A stretch of DNA of 15,293 bases from assembly GCA_021798395.1 (NCBI GenBank), contig JAJZHS010000021.1, forward strand, positions 1 to 15,293, written 5' to 3'. Positions 6,671 through 13,990 of the stretch are shown one piece after another. Below the pieces are notes generated by a model. It did not search any database. It saw nothing but the letters and a program-made list of their open reading frames with translations, and was not told the origin of the DNA. Made by a program: the position numbers and the translations under genes. How positions within the stretch are numbered: position 1 is the first letter of the stretch; every line of letters starts with the position of its first letter. The stretch is from Pseudomonadota bacterium. GTDB taxonomy: Bacteria; Pseudomonadota; Gammaproteobacteria; Burkholderiales; Burkholderiaceae_C.

Positions 6671-8365
6671 ATGCAAGACGGGGCGCAAACCTTCGTCGCC
6701 GCGCGCGACACCTTGCTGCGCTTGCGCAGCGACCACGCTGCGGCGCAGGCCGCGTTCGACTGGCCGCGGCCTGCGCATTTCAACTGGGCGCTCGACTACT
6801 TCGACCCGATGGCGCGCGCCAATCCGGCGCCGGCGCTGTGGATCGTCGAGGAAGACGGAAGCGAGGCGCGGCACAGCTTCGCCGACATGCACCTGCGCAG
6901 CCAGCGCATGGCCTCGTTCCTGCGCGCCCACGGCGTACGCCGCGGCGACCGCGTAATGCTGATGCTGCCGAACTGCGTGGCGCTGTGGGACGCGATGCTG
7001 GCGGCGATCAAGATCGGCGCGGTGATGATCCCGGCGACCACGCTGCTGACCCCCGAGGATCTGGCCGACCGCATCGAGCGCGCCTCGATCGCGCATGTGG
7101 TGACCACGGCGGCCGATGCGGCCAAGTTCGACCCCTTGCCCGCGGCCGCCAAGCTGCGCGGACGGTTCGCCACCGGACCGCACCCGGGCTGGATCGATCT
7201 GCGCGCGGCCGACACGGCCTCCGCCGACTTCGCCGCCGACGCGCCGACCCCCGCCGACGATCCGCTGCTGCTGTACTTCACTTCGGGAACGACGTCCAAG
7301 CCCAAGCTCGTGCAGCACAGCCACATCAGCTACCCCGTAGGGCACTTGTCGACGATGTACTGGATCGGCCTGCAGCCCGGAGACGTGCACTGGAACATCA
7401 GCTCTCCGGGCTGGGCCAAGCACGCGTGGAGCTGCTTTTTCGCGCCGTGGAACGCAGGCGCCTGCGTGTTCGCGTTCAATCAGGCGCGCTTCGACGCCGA
7501 CGCCGCGCTGCGCACCGCGGCGCGCTGCGGGGTGACGACGCTGTGCGCGCCGCCGACGGTGTGGCGCCTGTGCATCCAGCGCGACCTGAAAAGCTACCCG
7601 GTTCGCTTCCGCGAACTGATCGGCGCCGGCGAGCCGCTGAACCCGGAGATCATCGACCGCGTCGAAGCCGCCTGGGGAATCCGCATCCGCGACGGCTACG
7701 GCCAGACCGAGACCTGCGCGATGGTCGGCAACGCGCCGGGACAGCCGCTGACGCCCGGGGCGATGGGACGTCCGCTGCCGGGCTGGCGCATCGAACTGCT
7801 CGACCTCGACGGCCAGGTGGCCGACGAAGGCGAAGTCTGCGTCGCGCTGGATCCGCGCCCGGTCGGGTTGATGGCCGGCTACGCCGGCGACGCGGCGAAG
7901 ACCGCGCAGGTCATGCACGACGGCTTCTACCACACCGGGGACGTCGCGCAGCGCAACGCCGACGGAACCTTCACCTTCGTCGGCCGCACCGACGACGTGT
8001 TCAAGGCCTCGGACTACCGCATCAGCCCCTTCGAACTCGAAAGCGTGCTGATCGCGCACCCGGCTGTGGCCGAAGCCGCCGTCGTGCCCAGCCCGGATCC
8101 GGTACGGCTGGCGGTTCCGAAGGCGTTCATCGCGTGCCGCGCCGGGTTCGAGCCCAGCCGCGAACTGGCGCTCGACGTGCTGCGCTACGCGCGCGCCAAC
8201 CTGGCGGCGTACAAGCGGGTGCGGCGGGTCGAGTTCTACGAACTGCCGAAAACGATTTCGGGCAAGATCCGCCGGGTGCAGCTGCGCGCACTCGAACAGC
8301 AGGTCGACGCGCCCCGGCGGGACATGGAATTCCGCGAGGAGGACTTCCCCGAACTGCGCGCCTGA
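6671..8365 (+). CDS. AMP-forming acyl-CoA synthetase (ANL superfamily, medium-chain-like)
   Basis: A 564-residue adenylate-forming ligase. It should activate a carboxylate as acyl-AMP and transfer it to CoA. Motifs in order: P-loop TSGTTSKPK (204-212), GYGQTET (342-348), YHTGD (420-424, D424), the hinge GRTDDVFKASDYRISPFELE (438-457), and the C-terminal PKTISGKIRR (526-535) with catalytic K532. The segment SPGWAKHAWSCFFAPW (245-260) resembles the medium-chain/benzoate acyl-CoA synthetase group, but the acid cannot be set from sequence alone. AAGGAG lies about 6 bases before ATG 6671. An overlapping ATG at 6667 opens a different frame and is not the start. It stands alone between trxB and the convergent orn; nothing next to it indicates a pathway. 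Confidence 0.92.
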   Translation: MQDGAQTFVAARDTLLRLRSDHAAAQAAFDWPRPAHFNWALDYFDPMARANPAPALWIVEEDGSEARHSFADMHLRSQRMASFLRAHGVRRGDRVMLMLPNCVALWDAMLAAIKIGAVMIPATTLLTPEDLADRIERASIAHVVTTAADAAKFDPLPAAAKLRGRFATGPHPGWIDLRAADTASADFAADAPTPADDPLLLYFTSGTTSKPKLVQHSHISYPVGHLSTMYWIGLQPGDVHWNISSPGWAKHAWSCFFAPWNAGACVFAFNQARFDADAALRTAARCGVTTLCAPPTVWRLCIQRDLKSYPVRFRELIGAGEPLNPEIIDRVEAAWGIRIRDGYGQTETCAMVGNAPGQPLTPGAMGRPLPGWRIELLDLDGQVADEGEVCVALDPRPVGLMAGYAGDAAKTAQVMHDGFYHTGDVAQRNADGTFTFVGRTDDVFKASDYRISPFELESVLIAHPAVAEAAVVPSPDPVRLAVPKAFIACRAGFEPSRELALDVLRYARANLAAYKRVRRVEFYELPKTISGKIRRVQLRALEQQVDAPRRDMEFREEDFPELRA

Positions 8366-8379
8366 GCGCGCGATGGACT

Positions 8380-8413
8380 TCAGGCGCCGGCGGCCGCTGC
8401 GGCCGGCGCCTGA
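8380..8413. terminator. Strong hairpin between convergent acyl-CoA synthetase and orn genes, inside the orn 3' end
   Basis: A perfect 12-bp inverted repeat (8380-8391 and 8402-8413) with a 10-nt loop begins at the orn stop codon and runs into its last codons, which encode the Ala-rich tail. It lies 15 bp after the synthetase stop, so it could end or shield both convergent transcripts. Neither side has a T-run, so Rho-independent termination is unproven. Confidence 0.45.
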
Positions 8414-8976
8414 AGGAAATGCGCGCGGTAGTGCAGCAGTTCGTCGATCGACTCGTGGATGTCGGCCAGCGCGGTGTGCTCCTGGCGTTTCTTGAACGCC
8501 GCGCAGACCTCGGGCCGCCAGCGCCGCGCCAGTTCCTTCAGCGTGCTGACGTCGAGATTGCGGTAATGGAAGAACGCTTCCAGCCGCGGCATCCAGCGCG
8601 CCATGAAACGCCGGTCCTGGCAGATGCTGTTGCCGCACATCGGGCTCTTGCCGGCAGGCACGTAGCGCGCCGCGAAATCGAGCAGCTGCTGCTCGGCGGC
8701 GGCCTCGTTCAGGCCGCTGGCGGCGACCTTGGCGATCAACCCGGAGCGGCCGTGGGTGCCCTTGTTCCAGGAGTCCATGGCGTCCATCACCGCGTCGCTC
8801 TGGTGCACGACGAGCACCGGCCCCTCGACACGCACGCTGACCTGCGCGTCGGTGACGACGAGCGCGACTTCGATGATGCGGTCGCCATCGGGGTTCAACC
8901 CGGTCATTTCCATGTCGACCCACAGCAGATTGGTGTCGAGGCGGGCGAGTTCGGGGGTTGCTGGGGTCGAATTCAT
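8380..8976 (-). CDS. orn: Oligoribonuclease (Orn), DEDDh 3'-5' exoribonuclease
   Basis: A 198-residue exonuclease that degrades di- to short oligoribonucleotides, including pGpG from c-di-GMP breakdown, to mononucleotides. It is essential in many proteobacteria. The DEDDh residues are all seen: D21 and E23 in WVDMEMTGL, D121 in ICQDRRF, and H167 and D172 in HTALADIHES. The family segment SPMCGNSICQDRRFM is intact. The N-terminus (12 residues before the first strand) and the Ala-rich C-terminal tail (QAPAAAAAGA) make it slightly longer than E. coli Orn (181 aa). ATG 8976 has no clear Shine-Dalgarno; a later start would have to fall in or near the catalytic strand. It is divergent from the M48 peptidase gene. 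Confidence 0.95.
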   Translation of the reverse strand: MNSTPATPELARLDTNLLWVDMEMTGLNPDGDRIIEVALVVTDAQVSVRVEGPVLVVHQSDAVMDAMDSWNKGTHGRSGLIAKVAASGLNEAAAEQQLLDFAARYVPAGKSPMCGNSICQDRRFMARWMPRLEAFFHYRNLDVSTLKELARRWRPEVCAAFKKRQEHTALADIHESIDELLHYRAHFLQAPAAAAAGA

Positions 8977-9074
8977 GTCGAATGGAATCTGGGACAGCAC
9001 GGCGACGGCTGCCCGGTGGAATAATGCGCGCTGCGCCGCTGCATCGGACGGTGGCGCCGGAGCCAAATTCTCGC
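8977..9074. promoter_or_regulatory. Divergent orn / M48 peptidase promoter gap
   Basis: This 98-bp gap separates the two divergent starts. On the plus strand AATAAT (9020-9025) is a 5-of-6 match to the -10 consensus and would drive the peptidase-rsgA pair, but no -35 is evident 16-18 bp upstream. No minus-strand promoter for orn stands out. Confidence 0.3.
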
Positions 9075-10340
9075 ATGAGCCCACGAATTCCCGCGCTGGC
9101 CTGGTCGGCGGCATTCGCCGCAGCGCTGCTGCTCGGCACCGCGTTGAAGCTTTGGCTGACGACGCGGCAGATCCGCCACGTCCAGGCGCACCGCGGCGCG
9201 GTGCCGGCGCCGTTCGCCGCGTCGATCGACCTGGCCGCGCACCGCAAAGCCGCCGACTACACCATCGCGCGCGCGCGTTTCGGACAATTACATACCCTGT
9301 ACAGCGCACTGCTGGTGGTCGTCTGGACCCTGCTCGGAGGTCTGCAGGGCCTGGCCGACACCGTCGGCGCGCACCTGGGCGACGGCATCGGCGCCCAGTT
9401 GGCGCTGCTGGGCGCCTTCGTGCTGCTGAGCAGCCTGCTCGACCTGCCCTGGGACCTGTGGCAGACGTTCCGCCTCGAAGCGCGCTTCGGCTTCAACCGC
9501 AGCACCCTGGCGCTGTTCGCCGTCGATGCGCTGCGCAACCTGGCCGTGTCCGCGTGCCTGCTGGCGCCGCTGGCCTGGCTGGTGCTCTGGTTGATGCGCA
9601 CCAGCGGACTGTGGTGGTTGTGGGGCTGGGCCGCGTTCGCCGGGTTCAGCCTGGTCATGATGGTCGTGTTCCCGACGTTGATCGCACCGCTGTTCAACCG
9701 TTTCGAGCCGCTGCCCGACGGTGAGGTCCGGCGACGCGCGCAGGACCTGATGCGGCGCTGCGGATTCGCCTTGCAAGGCTTGTACGTGATGGACGGGTCA
9801 CGACGCAGCGCGCATGCGAACGCGTACTTCACCGGAATCGGCAGCGCGCGCCGCGTGGTGCTGTTCGACACCCTGCTGCAGCAGCTCGACCCGGTGCAGG
9901 TCGAAGCCGTCCTGGCCCACGAAGTGGGCCACTACAAGCGGCACCACGTGCGCCAGCGTCTGGTGCTGACCTTGCTCGCCAGCCTGGCCGCATTCGCGTT
10001 GCTGGGCTGGGCCGCGACCCGCAACTGGTTCTACACCGGGCTGGGCTGCGTGCCGCAGCCGCCGCAGGCGGTGGCGCTGCTGTTGTCCATGCTGGTGCTG
10101 CCGGTGTTCGGCGTGTTCGTCACGCCGCTGGGCGCTGCGTGGTCGCGGCGGCACGAATTCGAGGCCGACGCCTACGCGGCCGCGCATGCCGACGCGGGGG
10201 CGCTGGGCGCCGCACTGGTGCGCATGTACCGCGACAACGCCAGCACGCTGACGCCGGACCCGCTGTACGCGAATTTCTACTACAGTCACCCGCCCGCGAT
10301 GCAGCGCCTGGCCAGGCTGCGCGCGCTGCCCGGCGCATGA
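9075..10340 (+). CDS. M48-family membrane metallopeptidase (Ste24/CAAX-protease-like)
   Basis: A 421-residue integral-membrane zinc protease. The HEVGH motif (282-286) gives the two His ligands and the catalytic Glu; the third ligand is E363 in HEFEADAYA. The N-terminal half has several hydrophobic helices, the first at about residues 6-27 and others around 75-205, and more flank the HEVGH helix, as in Ste24. Conserved FRLEARFGFNRST and APLFNRFEPLPDG segments support the family. In bacteria this group is thought to act in membrane-protein or envelope quality control; no prenylated substrate is implied. ATG 9075 has GGAG about 12 bases upstream, slightly far. A longer in-frame extension to 8958 would overlap orn and looks non-coding. 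Its last codons overlap the rsgA start (ATGA), so the two are probably translated together. Confidence 0.92.
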   Translation: MSPRIPALAWSAAFAAALLLGTALKLWLTTRQIRHVQAHRGAVPAPFAASIDLAAHRKAADYTIARARFGQLHTLYSALLVVVWTLLGGLQGLADTVGAHLGDGIGAQLALLGAFVLLSSLLDLPWDLWQTFRLEARFGFNRSTLALFAVDALRNLAVSACLLAPLAWLVLWLMRTSGLWWLWGWAAFAGFSLVMMVVFPTLIAPLFNRFEPLPDGEVRRRAQDLMRRCGFALQGLYVMDGSRRSAHANAYFTGIGSARRVVLFDTLLQQLDPVQVEAVLAHEVGHYKRHHVRQRLVLTLLASLAAFALLGWAATRNWFYTGLGCVPQPPQAVALLLSMLVLPVFGVFVTPLGAAWSRRHEFEADAYAAAHADAGALGAALVRMYRDNASTLTPDPLYANFYYSHPPAMQRLARLRALPGA

Positions 10341-11233
10341 CGCGCGTGGCGGCGCGCATCGTCGCGGCCCACGGCCGCAGCTTCCTCGCCGACACCGGTG
10401 ACGGCGTAGCGCTGCGCTGCGTGGCACGCGGACGCCGCGCCGAAATCGCCTGCGGCGACCAGGTTCTGCTGCGCGCCGGCGACCCTGCCGTCATCGAACA
10501 GGTGATGCCCCGCCGCAACGCGCTGTGGCGCGAGGACGCCTGGCGCAGCAAGGTATTCGCGGTGAACCTGGACCTGATCGTGGTGGTGACCGCGGCGCAG
10601 CCTTCGCCGAACCTGGACCTGATCGGCCGCGCGCTGATCGCCGCGCGCGCCGAGGACATCGACGCGTTGATCGTCCTCAACAAGTGCGACCTCGACACCA
10701 GCGGCGCGCTGCGCGCGCGGCTGCAGCCGCTGTGCGACGCCGGCTACACCGTGCTCGAACTGGCCGCTCGGGCCGATCCGGCGCAGGCCCGCGCGCTGCT
10801 GCACCCGTGGCTGGACGCGCGCACCAGCATGCTGATCGGCGCCTCCGGAGTCGGCAAATCCACCCTGGTCAACGCCCTGGTGCCGGGTCTGGACCTGCAC
10901 ACCCAGGCGATTTCCGACGCGCTGGACTCGGGGCGCCACACGACGACCGCGACCCGCCTTTACCGCCTGCCGGGATTCGCCGCCGCAACCGCGTTGCTCG
11001 ATTCGCCGGGTTTCCAGGCCTTCGGTCTGCACCATCTCTCGGTCAGCCAGCTGCAGCATGCGCTGCCCGAGATCGCCGCGCGCAACGGGCAGTGCCGGTT
11101 CCACAATTGCACCCACCACCACGAACCCGGCTGTGCCGTGCGCGCCGCGCTGCACGCGGGCGCCATCGACGCCGAGCGCTACGCCCTGTACCTGCGGGTC
11201 CTGCAGGAACTGCGCGACGCGCCGCGCGCCTGA
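10337..11233 (+). CDS. rsgA: Small ribosomal subunit biogenesis GTPase RsgA
   Basis: A 298-residue circularly permuted GTPase that acts in late 30S maturation and releases RbfA. An N-terminal OB-fold (about 1-70) is followed by permuted G motifs: G4 NKCD (115-118), then G1 GASGVGKS (168-175) and G3 DSPG (222-225). The zinc site at the C-terminus is C253-x4-C258-x-H260-x5-C266, the same spacing as in E. coli RsgA. Length is at the short end of the family because the N-terminal extension is absent. The start ATG at 10337 overlaps the peptidase TGA by 4 bp; earlier in-frame starts lie inside the peptidase gene. E. coli also keeps rsgA next to a divergent orn, but without the M48 gene between them. 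It is convergent with argF, 31 bp away. Confidence 0.96.
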   Translation: MTRVAARIVAAHGRSFLADTGDGVALRCVARGRRAEIACGDQVLLRAGDPAVIEQVMPRRNALWREDAWRSKVFAVNLDLIVVVTAAQPSPNLDLIGRALIAARAEDIDALIVLNKCDLDTSGALRARLQPLCDAGYTVLELAARADPAQARALLHPWLDARTSMLIGASGVGKSTLVNALVPGLDLHTQAISDALDSGRHTTTATRLYRLPGFAAATALLDSPGFQAFGLHHLSVSQLQHALPEIAARNGQCRFHNCTHHHEPGCAVRAALHAGAIDAERYALYLRVLQELRDAPRA

Positions 11234-11237
11234 CCGT

Positions 11238-11265
11238 ACGCGCCGGTGGCGTGCGGCGGGCGCGT
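11238..11265. terminator. Weak inverted repeat between convergent rsgA and argF
   Basis: ACGCGCC (11238-11244) and GGCGCGT (11259-11265) can pair across a 14-nt loop in the 31-bp gap between the two convergent stop codons, touching the argF stop. There is no T-run in either direction. Position is the main support. Confidence 0.2.
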
Positions 11266-12197
11266 CACGCCAGCCGGCCGAGCAGCAGGAACTCCATCAG
11301 CGCCTTCTGCACGTGCAGCCGGTTCTCGGCTTCGTCCCAGACCACGCTGCGCGGACCGTCGATGACTTCGGCGGCGACTTCCTCGCCGCGGTGCGCAGGC
11401 AGGCAGTGCATGAACAGCGCATCGGGCGCGGCCGCGTCCATCAGCGCGCCGTCGACCATGAAACCCTGGAACGCCTGCAGCCGCGCCGCGTTCTCGGCCT
11501 CGTAGCCCATGCTGGTCCACACGTCTGTGGTGACCAGGTCGACTCCGGCACAGGCCTGGCGCGGGTCGTCGAAACTGCGCAGCTGCGCCGCCTCGGCCGC
11601 GCTCACCGGATAGCCGTCGCGCTGCATCGCCACGCCGTACCCCGGAGGGCCGGCGAAGTGCACCCGAAAGCCCAGGATCGCCGCGGCCTGCAGCCAGGTG
11701 TAGAACATGTTGTTGGCGTCGCCGATCCACGCCACCGTGCGCCCGGCGATGTCGCCGCGGTGTTCGATGAACGTGAACACGTCGGCCAGCACCTGGCACG
11801 GATGGAACTCGTTGGTCAGACCGTTGATCACCGGGACCCTGGAATGGGCCGCGAAACGCTCGACGATGTCCTGGCCGTAGGTGCGGATCATGACCAGGTC
11901 GACCATGCGCGAGAACACCTGCGCGGCGTCCTCGATCGGTTCGCCGCGGCCGAGCTGCGAATCGCGGGTGTTGATGTAGATCGCCGCACCGCCGAGCTGG
12001 TGCATGCCGGCTTCGAAGCTCAGCCGGGTGCGCGTCGAGTGCTTCTCGAAAATCATCGCCAGGGTCCGGTCGACCAGCGGCTGGTGCAGCTCGTAGTTCT
12101 TGAACTTGCGCTTGATCAGCGCGGTGCGCGCGAACAGGTACGCGTAGTCGTCGCGATCGAAGTCGGTGAACTGCAGGTAGTGGCGAGCTTGCGTCAT
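11265..12197 (-). CDS. argF: Ornithine carbamoyltransferase
   Basis: A 310-residue enzyme that makes citrulline from ornithine and carbamoyl phosphate in arginine biosynthesis. The carbamoyl-phosphate signature STRTR (54-58) and the HPCQVLAD motif (132-139) lie in the N-terminal domain. The ornithine-binding DVWTSMG (225-231) and HCLPAHRGEEV (264-274, catalytic Cys265) lie in the C-terminal domain. Length and motifs are those of anabolic OTCases. ATG 12197 has GGAG about 8 bases upstream; a GTG/ATG further up only adds a few poorly conserved residues. It follows argD after 31 bp on the same strand, so the two probably share a transcript. Confidence 0.97.
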   Translation of the reverse strand: MTQARHYLQFTDFDRDDYAYLFARTALIKRKFKNYELHQPLVDRTLAMIFEKHSTRTRLSFEAGMHQLGGAAIYINTRDSQLGRGEPIEDAAQVFSRMVDLVMIRTYGQDIVERFAAHSRVPVINGLTNEFHPCQVLADVFTFIEHRGDIAGRTVAWIGDANNMFYTWLQAAAILGFRVHFAGPPGYGVAMQRDGYPVSAAEAAQLRSFDDPRQACAGVDLVTTDVWTSMGYEAENAARLQAFQGFMVDGALMDAAAPDALFMHCLPAHRGEEVAAEVIDGPRSVVWDEAENRLHVQKALMEFLLLGRLA

Positions 12198-12228
12198 GAT
12201 GGGGCTCCAGCGCATGCGGGCGCGGGGT

Positions 12229-13410
12229 TCAGGCGGCGCCGACGGCGACGAAACGCTGGATCAGCGGAACGAGCTTGGCGAGCAGTTCCTCGGCCTCTTC
12301 CTGGCGCAGGATCAACGGCGGCAGCAGGCGCACGACGCGCTCGTGGGTGACGTTGATCAGCAAACCGGCGTCGAGCGCCTGCGCCACCAGCGCGCCGCAG
12401 GGGCGGTCGAGTTCGATGCCCAGCATCAGCCCGGCGCCGCGCACGTCGACCACCCCCGGCAGCGCGCCGAGCTGCGCGCGCAGCTGCTCGAGCATCCAGC
12501 CGCCGACGCGCCGCGCGTTGTCGAGCAGGCCCTCGTCGTCGATGATCGCCAGCGTCTCGAGCGCGGCGCGGCACGCCAGCGGGTTGCCGCCGAAGGTGGT
12601 GCCGTGCTGGCCCGGGCCGAAGACCTCGGCGGCTGCGCCGTAGCCCAGCAGCGCGCCGATCGGCACGCCCGAGGCCAGCCCCTTGGCCATCGCGACCACG
12701 TCGGGCCGCACGTCGGCCCACTGGTGCGCAAACCATTTTCCGGTGCGCCCGGTGCCGCACTGCACCTCGTCGATCATCAGCAGCCAGCCTTGCGCGTCGC
12801 AGGTGCGGCGCAGCAACCGCAGGTACTCAGCGTGCGCCGGGCGGATTCCGCCCTCGCCCTGGATCGCCTCGACGAAGACCGCGACCACATCGGGCTCGGA
12901 GCGCGCCGCGTGCAGCGCGTCGGCGTCGTTCAGCGGCAGGCGCACGAAACCCTCGACCAAAGGCTCGAAGCCCTTTTGCACCTTCGGATTGCCGGTGGCC
13001 GACAGCGTGGCCAGCGAACGGCCGTGGAACGCTTCGTCGAACACGATGATGCGCGGACGCGCGACGCCGCGCTGGTGGCCGTGCAGCCGCGCCAGCTTGA
13101 TCGCGGCCTCGTTGGCTTCGAGCCCCGAATTGCAGAAAAACGCCGCATCGGCGCCCGAGATCGCGCACAGCCGTTCGGCGAGCTGCTCCTGCAGCGGAAT
13201 GCGGTACAGGTTCGAGGTGTGGATCAGCTTGCCCGCCTGGTCGTGCAGCGCGGAGACCAGGCGCGGATGGGCGTGGCCCACGGTATTGACCGCGATTCCG
13301 GCCAGCGCGTCCAGGTAGCGCCGGCCATCGGCGTCCCAGACCCACACGCCGCGCCCGTGCTGGAGCGCGATCGGCAGGCGCGCGTAAGTGTTCATCAGGT
13401 GAGCGGACAT
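12229..13410 (-). CDS. argD: Acetylornithine aminotransferase, PLP-dependent class III
   Basis: A 393-residue class-III aminotransferase; the likely reaction is transamination of N-acetylornithine with 2-oxoglutarate. Motifs: the NSGLEANEAAIKLAR phosphate-binding segment (94-108), AIQGEGG (182-188), the PLP-pairing Asp in MIDEVQCGTGRTG (D214), the Schiff-base lysine K243 in AMAKGLASGVP, and TTFGGNPLAC (271-280). Class-III enzymes overlap in substrate (AstC, GabT, SDAP aminotransferase); its pairing with argF is what favours ArgD. ATG 13410 is chosen because GAGGAG stands about 9 bases upstream. The frame stays open to a GTG at 13485, adding 25 Arg-rich residues with no ribosome site; see the leader element. 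Its promoter appears to lie just downstream of the rpsT terminator. Confidence 0.93.
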   Translation of the reverse strand: MSAHLMNTYARLPIALQHGRGVWVWDADGRRYLDALAGIAVNTVGHAHPRLVSALHDQAGKLIHTSNLYRIPLQEQLAERLCAISGADAAFFCNSGLEANEAAIKLARLHGHQRGVARPRIIVFDEAFHGRSLATLSATGNPKVQKGFEPLVEGFVRLPLNDADALHAARSEPDVVAVFVEAIQGEGGIRPAHAEYLRLLRRTCDAQGWLLMIDEVQCGTGRTGKWFAHQWADVRPDVVAMAKGLASGVPIGALLGYGAAAEVFGPGQHGTTFGGNPLACRAALETLAIIDDEGLLDNARRVGGWMLEQLRAQLGALPGVVDVRGAGLMLGIELDRPCGALVAQALDAGLLINVTHERVVRLLPPLILRQEEAEELLAKLVPLIQRFVAVGAA

Positions 13411-13456
13411 GAAGACGACTCCTCGACTCGTGCGGTCCCACGCAAGCGGCGGACGG

Positions 13457-13509
13457 AAAAACGACAGCCTGCGACGCGGCGCCACGGCCCGATGCGCGCG
13501 TGCAGGCTG
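13457..13509 (-). promoter_or_regulatory. Attenuator-like hairpin with U-rich tail in the argD leader
   Basis: On the minus strand an 8-bp perfect inverted repeat (CAGCCTGC 13509 to 13502 with GCAGGCTG 13472 to 13465) is extended by inner GC pairs after a small internal loop. The next eight bases are TCGTTTTT. This is the form of an intrinsic terminator, placed between a TATAAT box (13521 to 13516) and argD. The descending arm contains CGC and AGG of an in-frame CGT-CGC-AGG Arg triplet (13476 to 13468) that a GTG at 13485 could open. Fold and sequence are seen; attenuation is inferred. Confidence 0.4.
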
Positions 13510-13515
13510 CGCACC

Positions 13516-13521
13516 ATTATA
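13516..13521 (-). promoter_or_regulatory. Putative -10 box of the argD-argF promoter
   Basis: A perfect TATAAT on the minus strand lies 26 bp after the rpsT terminator T-tract and about 105 bp before the argD ATG. It predicts transcription from about 13509 and a leader of about 100 nt. No good -35 stands 16-18 bp upstream; TTGCGC (13549 to 13544) is 22 bp away. I see no ArgR operator I can name. Confidence 0.45.
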
Positions 13522-13547
13522 GGAAGCGGATCACTGCGCGCCGGCGC

Positions 13548-13572
13548 AAAAAAAAACCCGCCTCGCGGCGGG
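13548..13572 (-). terminator. Intrinsic terminator of rpsT
   Basis: On the minus strand CCCGCC-GCGA-GGCGGG is followed directly by nine T. The 6-bp all-GC stem has a GNRA-type GCGA tetraloop and starts 24 bp after the rpsT stop codon. It separates rpsT transcription from argD. Confidence 0.95.
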
Positions 13573-13595
13573 CGCTGCGCGACGGTGCGGCCTTC

Positions 13596-13892
13596 TCAGG
13601 CGCCCATCGCCTTGACCGCGTCGCTCAGGCGGCTCTTGTCGCGCGCGGCCTTGTTCGGATGGAACAGGCCCTTGCGCGCGATCGCGTCGAGCACCGGAAC
13701 CGCGGCCTTGTAGGCGTCCTGCGCAACGGCCTTGTCGCCCCCGGCGATCGCCTTGCGCACCGACTTGACCGCGGTGCGAAAGCGCGAACGCATCGCCGAA
13801 TTGGCGGCGTTGAGCTTGACGTTCTGACGCGCGCGCTTGCGCCCGGAGGGCGTGCGGGCGCTCTTTTTCTTGGCTTGCGCTGAAGTCGCCAT
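13596..13892 (-). CDS. rpsT: Small ribosomal subunit protein bS20
   Basis: A 98-residue, Lys/Arg/Ala-rich helical protein that binds 16S rRNA early in 30S assembly. The N-terminus (ATSAQAKKKSARTPSGRKRARQ) and the SAMRSRFRTAVKSVRKAI segment match bS20, as does the C-terminal RKGLFHPNKAARDKSRL. It is slightly longer than E. coli S20 (87 aa). ATG 13892 is chosen for the family N-terminus and for GAGGT 8 bases upstream; further upstream codons run into the promoter. It is a single-gene unit with its own promoter and terminator, divergent from murJ, a common betaproteobacterial pairing. In E. coli S20 represses its own translation; no such element is visible here. Confidence 0.97.
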   Translation of the reverse strand: MATSAQAKKKSARTPSGRKRARQNVKLNAANSAMRSRFRTAVKSVRKAIAGGDKAVAQDAYKAAVPVLDAIARKGLFHPNKAARDKSRLSDAVKAMGA

Positions 13893-13928
13893 GGCGATGG
13901 ACCTCGAATCTCGACTGGAAAACCGTGC

Positions 13929-13958
13929 ATTATAAGCACAGGCCAAGGCCATGGCCAA
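13929..13958 (-). promoter_or_regulatory. rpsT promoter
   Basis: On the minus strand TTGGCC (13958 to 13953) and a perfect TATAAT (13934 to 13929) are spaced 18 bp. Transcription would start near 13922, giving a leader of about 30 nt with the GAGGT ribosome site. The upstream region has GGCCAAGG twice (13941-13948 and 13953-13960) flanking the palindrome GGCCATGGCC (13947-13956). Confidence 0.65.
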
Positions 13959-13976
13959 GGCGCGCGCGCCGCTGCC

Positions 13977-13982
13977 TATAAT
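13977..13982 (+). promoter_or_regulatory. Putative murJ -10 box adjoining its start codon
   Basis: A perfect TATAAT ends only 8 bases before the murJ GTG (13991). Transcription from it would begin at or within a base or two of the start codon. No TTG-type -35 stands 16-18 bp upstream, where the sequence is GC-rich and shared with the rpsT promoter. Confidence 0.45.
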
Positions 13983-13990
13983 CGCCCCCG

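Noticed and set aside
6667..6700. ATG at 6667 as a start overlapping the synthetase start
   Set aside because: It opens a different frame with no domain; the ribosome site fits ATG 6671 and the conserved protein.
8958..9074. Longer N-terminus for the M48 peptidase
   Set aside because: The added 39 residues would overlap the orn start and lack hydrophobic or conserved character; ATG 9075 leads straight into the first membrane helix.
6635..9247. An 870-codon open frame on the minus strand opposite the acyl-CoA synthetase gene
   Set aside because: The sense gene has all ANL motifs; the antisense product is low-complexity and spans several unrelated genes.
13411..13485. N-terminal extension of argD from GTG 13485 as the real protein start
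   Set aside because: It has no ribosome site and adds Arg-rich residues that I do not expect in the family, while ATG 13410 has GAGGAG at good spacing. I keep it only as a possible leader reading frame.
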